From Odontocerum albicorne (taxonomy: Eukaryota > Arthropoda > Insecta > Trichoptera > Odontoceridae), in assembly GCA_949825065.1 (NCBI GenBank), contig OX463856.1, positions 16,042,948-16,106,947 on the forward strand: DNA of 64,000 nucleotides, written 5' to 3'. Position numbers and translations under genes: made by a program. Each line of letters opens with the position of its first letter. Position 1 is the first letter of the stretch. The notes under the pieces are model-generated. The model was not told the DNA's origin. It saw only the letters and a program-made list of their open reading frames with translations, and made no database searches. Positions 58,637 through 64,000 of this stretch are shown piece after piece.

Positions 58637-59756
58637 CGGCTGGTAAAGGTCAATGTGTGTAGGCAAGGAGAGCAGTACACCATATCAGGACACGCTATGG
58701 GAATTCGGATCTCGCACAGCACCTGATTTAATCCACAAAACCCAGTATAGAGCGGATGCACGAAGCCAAACCAACAGAACTCATCGGACAGAACCATGTG
58801 CACTTGATAGTCAAAGATCACGTGACCTCATACTCTGCACTAGAGTGAGTCACCGATACAGGCATTAATTGTCCCGCTCTAACAACAACATTAGTGGTCA
58901 CCAAACGGAAGAAGACTCACACCTGTGTAAAATACTAAGGGGAAATTTCATCGCCCGCGCACTGGAAATCATTGTTACAGTGTGGATTGACACGAAAGAA
59001 CAGAGATGCTCATGACTGATACAACTTATCCTTTACCTACGGAAACGCGGGACGGAGAGGCACTAGACGTGTCGCTTTCAGGAAGGTGATTCCGAGGGCC
59101 AGCCTTCATTGGAAAACTCGAAGAGAACTGGGCCATAGAAAGATCGCGGCTGAAACCGATCCATACCACCTTGGAATTTAAAGCAAAGTACGTCAGAACC
59201 ATCGTTTCCAACAACATGGCTTTGTTGTGGCTGGAACGGTTTTCATCCTGGAATTATCTAATACGGACTACCTGATCGGCATTATTAAGGTTCGTGTCGT
59301 GATGCAATCACCCTAGAAACAATAGAAATAACGGCATGCTGGCAGCTGAATAGATAATGGCAGCAGAGTTTACTTGGTTAAGATAAGTAAATCAGAATCA
59401 TTAAGGGGTTGACATGGAAGCCCAACAGCGCAGAGAAAACCTCGCTTATGGTAGCAGGCTTCAATCACTGACGCCTTTGCTCGATGAACATGGGGTGCTG
59501 AAGAAGACCCTGAAGGGTTCAAATACGAGCGTGAGTGCTCCAATGTACTGGATGGTAATAATGTGTATACAAAGCTATTGGTACAGTATCACCATAAAGC
59601 CAATGTACATACGTGGAGAAATATGTGCCTCACAAACGATTCCTGGAAACCATTGCGCTGAATGACTGTCGAGTCAGGACGGTACGAGTGCAGACGATGA
59701 TTTGAGTCTAAACGCGCCCGAATATGAAGATAATAGTCTTCCCTACGGAGCGAATG

Positions 59757-59895
59757 ACGCTCAAAGTCCTCAGGCGCCCCACATAAAGTAAGCGACTCAC
59801 GCAGACTGTCCTTGTGGTGTTTCCTCTGCCCGCCCAATTTTTGCTAACCCACCACTTCCCCATATAAGGTGCGTTTTTGGAGTCTATGGTTACCC
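59757..59895 (-). repeat. Retroelement fragment, second copy
   Basis: See 57956-58090. After it, the sequence TATAGTCTTCCCTACGGAGC is repeated from just before it (59729), suggesting a target-site or gap-repair duplication. Confidence 0.5.
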
Positions 59896-60240
59896 GTGCC
59901 TATAGTCTTCCCTACGGAGCGAATGACGTCCGTAGATACCGTGTATGAAGCAAGTGCTAGCAAGGACGTATGCGTTGCACATATTAGTAAATTTATTTAG
60001 TACATTTCCTGTTAACATTGTTTAATAAAACTTTCCTTTGTTTAATAAAACTTTGCTGGGCCTCGTTGTCGAGGATCCCCTCGCCAGTGCAACGTCAATA
60101 CACCTGGAAAGCGGTGCTGTGCCGTGGGGATTTCGTGTATATCTTATTTTCTTCCTCTCTTTAAGTGAGTGAGCTGTTGCAGCCCAGCAAAGTTAACGGG
60201 CACACTAATGTACTGAATCCAAAATGACTGTCATTCGAGA

Positions 60241-60308
60241 GGAGTAGCCAAACGCGGGGTCGAACCGACAACCTTCCGCACAAAAGTCCAGTGAATTACC
60301 CCGCGGGC
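60241..60308 (-). repeat. tRNA-derived fragment (family S3), unit C
   Basis: Same position and B-box as 7947-8021 and 38238-38313. Confidence 0.5.
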
Positions 60309-61017
60309 ATCCACATCTGGACCATGGAGTCCATTATTATTAACAAATTTCGCATTAGTATGTTAATGCTGCAGCCCTGCCTGATTGAAAAGGAGGGGGA
60401 CGATTATGATGATGACAAATCGTTTTCAAAAAATTGAATACAGGAGAAATATATAAGTGTTCATAGAGCCGGTTGGTTTGTAATTTTATTTAATTTTCTA
60501 TAATTTGACGGGTTTTTATTAGTGGAATATTTTATTTTTATGGCAATCAATTTGGATATACGGTTTTATTGTTTACTAATATCAGTTATTACGAAGAGTA
60601 AAATTAACTAGCATATTCTGAAGTACGTGAAACTACTCTGAATCGTACCATGCGTGGAATAGTCGCTAGATGCTGTGCTTACACATAGCTGCCGGAGTGT
60701 TTGAAGCGCTTTATATAATACACTTGTTTAGTTTAATATAAAATATATGTCATCAAGAAATATTTTTAATCACATTTGAGATAAAAATTTAACATCTTCC
60801 TATAAAAAAGTGAATTATAATTAGAAAGTTGTTGGTCAATGGTTGATACGCTTGCTGAACATTCAGGCACCCCGGGTTTGTTTGATATACTTCGAAACCA
60901 TTTTTCATCCGAAATTATCGTTTTCTTTGCGATAAATAGCTGCTTAAAACAAATACTTAGATTTTCCTTGATATAACTTGAGTGACTAAAAAACGCTAAA
61001 ATATACCTTGTTTTTCC

Positions 61018-63499
61018 ATGAATACGATTTTTCAACAGAAAATGCTCACACTCCAAGAAGCTATCAACGCTTTTCAAATAGTTATGAGAATATTTGGTCT
61101 CTTAACCACGCCGTTAAAAAATGTCTGGAATTTTAAATTAATGAAGAAAATGGTTTTCAAAGATATAAGTCTGTTTTGGTTCATTTACTCATCAGGCTTC
61201 TTTTTCACATATTTCGTTGTAAATTGGAAAGACATAACTACACCTAGCCCTCACACACTGAATGAACGGTTCAACTTTGTACATGCTACTATGATTATAC
61301 ATAGAACCAAAGAATGTTCGGTATTTATCACAATGCTACTTTATTTTTGGAAGAAAAGTTCAAAAAAAAATGAAATGATGGAAAATTTCAATAAGTTGGA
61401 TGACTATTTCAACAGCAATGGAATTTCAACTCACAATAAGACAATCAAAAGCTTCAGTCGACTTTTAATTATAATATTTATCATATACTTTCTTCTGTTT
61501 TATATAATAATCAATCATTTCTGGAACCCAGATTTTTACATAACAGCATACATCTTATTATTCATTGACGTGGAGTTGATAAATGTGTTTTCTTTACTTA
61601 CAATTATGGAGGCGATTTTGTTTCTGTATGTACTTAAATTGAAATTCAAATCCATAAATGAAGAATTACAACGTTTATTTCACATATATCCACTAAATGA
61701 GTTGTTTTTTAGACAAGATCAAATATCGATTGTTGAAAGTGACGTGGCAAGTAAGTTATTGGTTATACAAATATCTCATTTCAAACTTTGCTTACTGACA
61801 AAAGATCTTGGAGATTATATTTCAGTTCAAATCTCTATGAATATATTCAAGAGTTTCGTGAACTTAACTTTGTTATGTTACCTAATGTATGATACTGAAA
61901 TATTCGACTATTCATTCATTGAAGGGACGCGAGAGATTATGAAAGTAGTTTTTCTCGTGTATTTCAGTGAATCACTTCAAAACGAGGTACGCTTTTAAAG
62001 ATATTAAAAGTTTTCTTTTTATCAAAACCTAATAAAAATCTTCTTTGTAAAATTCAAGCCATTCTGTTTTTTTTTATAAGAATCCGTAAATTATCACAAT
62101 AACTACCCGTCTTAGAAGTAGAATAATTTTTATTCTCTCAGAGGCTGAAAATTAAAATATGATGACGATAAAAATGGTGTAAAATTGGTCATTGATTTTA
62201 AATATACAATACAAATAAACAATATCAGTTGAAATGTAGATTGGAACGCTTGGAATTTAAACTTGGATAACGAATTGTGTTAAATTAATGTCCAGCTCAC
62301 CATCATCGCAAGATGTGGAACCACTTGTGTTGTTAGCTTTACAACAAATCCAGTTGAAGTTGATCTGGTCAACCGACTATAGACTACGAGTACAACATCG
62401 AATATACTTTGAAGTTCAAGGAAGCTGATGGCATAAAAGCATTAAAGAAAATTCTAATGTAGACAATTTATTAAGTCATATTGACACGCAGACGCCCTTG
62501 AATTGATGAGATCAGACAAATAAAGTATTTTCGAGTTTATGTACCTCAGGGCAATACGACGTATTCTATTTTAATATCAACGCTTTATATTAAGATAAGC
62601 AAGTTTTATAATATTTCATAAAGATGATCATTCAGAAAAGTGGTTCCCAAAAGCATTGACTTAAAAAAAATTAAATATCCATAAACATTAAGCAGTAAAG
62701 GCTCTGATTGAATAAAAACCGCATGTTTTTTATTATTCCAGGCTAAAAAAACAGGTTCACTGCTTTCATTGATTTGTCTTAAATCTTCGGATAAGGCATT
62801 GATAAAAACGGTAAGTTTTAAATAATTAACTATTCAGGTTGTCTTGTAAAGTTAGACATTGACTAGACTCCAGGAAGATGACCTCCTACCTTTGGGTTTG
62901 TTCCTCACTCTGGGACCATTGGATTAATCTCCCAAAGCTGTAGATAGCTTCCGAGAAGTTGAAGTACCAAACTGGACCGTCCTGAAAAGAGCCATTTTTA
63001 TGGTATTCCTGTGTTCCTAATGGAATGTACAGGATGACATTAAAGAAGTTATGAAAGGTTTATTCAACAACAGAGATGAAGCGTTGAATTAAAAGTGTGT
63101 TAAAATTATATTAGAGTTTAACTAAGTAAATTCTCACGTGTTCCTCACTAAAACGTAAAATATCATTGGTACAATGATGAACGGTGGAGCTGCTATTCCC
63201 ACACAGAGGTTTTGGATTCAATTCCTGATGGGGATCAAATAAAAATACTCCAATAATATTTTTATTCACATTATTACCAAGAAGTTTCGAAAAAGAATTA
63301 AAAAAAAAATTTCAAAGCATCTCTCATTTTGAATAATGAACGACAGTTTTGATTTTCAGTTTATTATTTTGATTTATCGAACACATTATTCATTTAATGA
63401 TTAAAACTTGATATAACAGTATGTAATGTAGAAAGATAAGATACAATTGATCTACGTTGATGATTTCAACAGCCTCCACTTGACATCGAGATAACATTA

Positions 63500-63531
<32 letters not shown>

Positions 63532-64000
63532 ATCCACTTTGCACGGATTTCTCCTGTTACACAAAGAGGGTTTGCTTCTAGCGTTAGCTTATTCGTTAGA
63601 AATAATATCAGCCAGGATTCTTCTCATACTGCTAGACGGTACCGAGAATATATCAACCGTGTCATTCAGTTGGTTCAATATCTCTATACCACGCGTGACT
63701 GAGTGTTTAGCCATAATATTCGTCCTGTAAGTTGGTATGTAGAACAGAGGGTGATTCCTTGATATCAACACAGAAGAATAATTATACATCTGGGCCGTTG
63801 GCTATTTGACCTTTACCTAGTGTATGATGCCAAACAAAACAGCGCCTCCTGTCAGCCCAAACAGTATCAGAAGAATATGGTAAAATTGGTAATACAATAC
63901 AATATAATGAAGAGTATGAATGTGCATGAGGCTAACGCTGTGTGCGTGGATAGAAGAGCATTGCGATCTGTTATCTGCCTACCCCAGAAAGGTCGGTTGT
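61018..64000 (+). CDS. Gustatory receptor GR-C, exons 1-2; exons 3-4 beyond window
   Basis: Exon 1 is 61018..61986 (323 codons, ends GAG before GTACGC) and exon 2 is 62742..62810 (69 nt, TTCCAG acceptor, GTAAGT donor). By comparison with GR-B plus a 0.27-kb insertion in intron 2, exon 3 should start about 0.2 kb past the window end. The sequence is intact, with RIFGLLTTPLKNVWNF and HFKLCLLTKDLGDY. It shows several non-conservative changes near the end of exon 1 (YSFIEGTREIMKVVFLVYF) relative to GR-A and GR-B. An in-frame TAA lies 21 bases before the ATG, as in GR-A. Intact coding suggests a third working receptor, provided the missing exons are present. Confidence 0.88.
62742..62810 (+). CDS. 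GR-C exon 2
   Basis: 69 nt, phase 0, same protein as GR-B exon 2. The last codon is ACG rather than ACT (synonymous). Confidence 0.9.
63166..63237 (+). repeat. tRNA-derived SINE-like fragment (family S1), GR-C intron 2
   Basis: Homologue of 11231 and 41164; the B-box reads GGATTCAATTCCTG here, weakened. Confidence 0.5.
63501..63767 (-). mobile_element. Short retro-insertion private to GR-C intron 2
   Basis: About 270 bases are missing from the same place in GR-A and GR-B. On the minus strand it ends in A17 followed by (TA)n, and an open frame of about 46 codons (after MAKHSVTRGIEILNQL, ending ILADIISNE) runs to a stop 70 bases before the tail. This is the form of a 5'-truncated non-LTR retrotransposon or a processed transcript end. 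The family is not recognised. Confidence 0.6.

Larger units (their letters stand above)
58127..60050 (+). mobile_element. BEL/Pao-like LTR retroelement remnant (unit C), most complete copy
   Basis: Contains a Gag-like domain (58298-58636), then short frames with TPYQDTLWEFGSRTAPDLIH, then an integrase-side segment. There, + strand codons after 59100 include FIGKLEENWAIERSRLK, and 59414-59560 reads MEAQQRRENLAYGSRLQSL then TPLLDEHGVLKK, similar to BEL/Pao integrase N-termini. RT, RNase H and the integrase core are missing. Unit A has the same layout, unit B only the right part. Confidence 0.6.

Noticed and set aside
60766..61077. Minus-strand 103-codon frame over the start of GR-C
   Set aside because: Antisense shadow of GR exon 1 and its upstream region; the same happens at 8530 and 38879.

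Overview
This window looks like insect nuclear DNA. It is AT-rich, has introns with GT-AG splice sites, is loaded with LTR and non-LTR retrotransposons and tRNA-derived SINEs, and its only intact host-type genes belong to the insect gustatory receptor (GR, 7tm_7) family. The order cannot be fixed from the sequence. No bacterial gene organisation is present.

The backbone is a tandem array of one duplicated block. The order inside a block is: BEL/Pao-like remnant, tRNA-like fragment, GR gene (4 exons, + strand), conserved AT-rich 3' flank, RTE-type LINE tail, minus-strand LINE remnant, short hairpin, relic of a GR upstream region, a second minus-strand LINE, an RTE-type LINE, and an AT-rich tandem repeat. 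A decayed block (unit 0, 1-5.9 kb) is followed by unit A (about 5.9-37.1 kb), unit B (37.1-about 56.5 kb) and the start of unit C (58.1 kb to the end). GR starts are 30.3 kb (A to B) and 22.0 kb (B to C) apart. The difference is mostly private transposon insertions and one 3.4 kb block present only in unit A.

Three GR genes are intact as far as they can be followed. GR-A is join(8662..9633, 10805..10873, 12003..12092, 14245..14346), 410 aa. GR-B is join(39005..39973, 40739..40807, 41938..42027, 44205..44306), 409 aa. GR-C is join(61018..61986, 62742..62810, then past the window end). All introns are phase 0, and the last two exons carry the GR-type C-terminus (F-x-A-C-G-M-F-x-I-D, then T-Y-x5-Q). 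A fourth copy at the left edge is a pseudogene. Open-reading-frame views show only exon 1; exons 2-4 were found from splice sites and copy-to-copy conservation.

Mobile DNA includes a young Ty3/Gypsy element (18828..23625, minus strand) with 278-bp LTRs, a 5-bp target duplication, a -1 frameshift heptamer and one inactivating base loss. A non-coding LTR element (28429..31190) carries two minisatellites. There are several LINE remnants, a solo LTR, foldback elements and perfect hairpins. The most unusual pattern is an 8-mer, TACTCGTA/TACGAGTA, present 17 times. Comparison of the paralogous blocks shows it arises as a 6-bp insertion at TA, which resembles a transposon excision scar.
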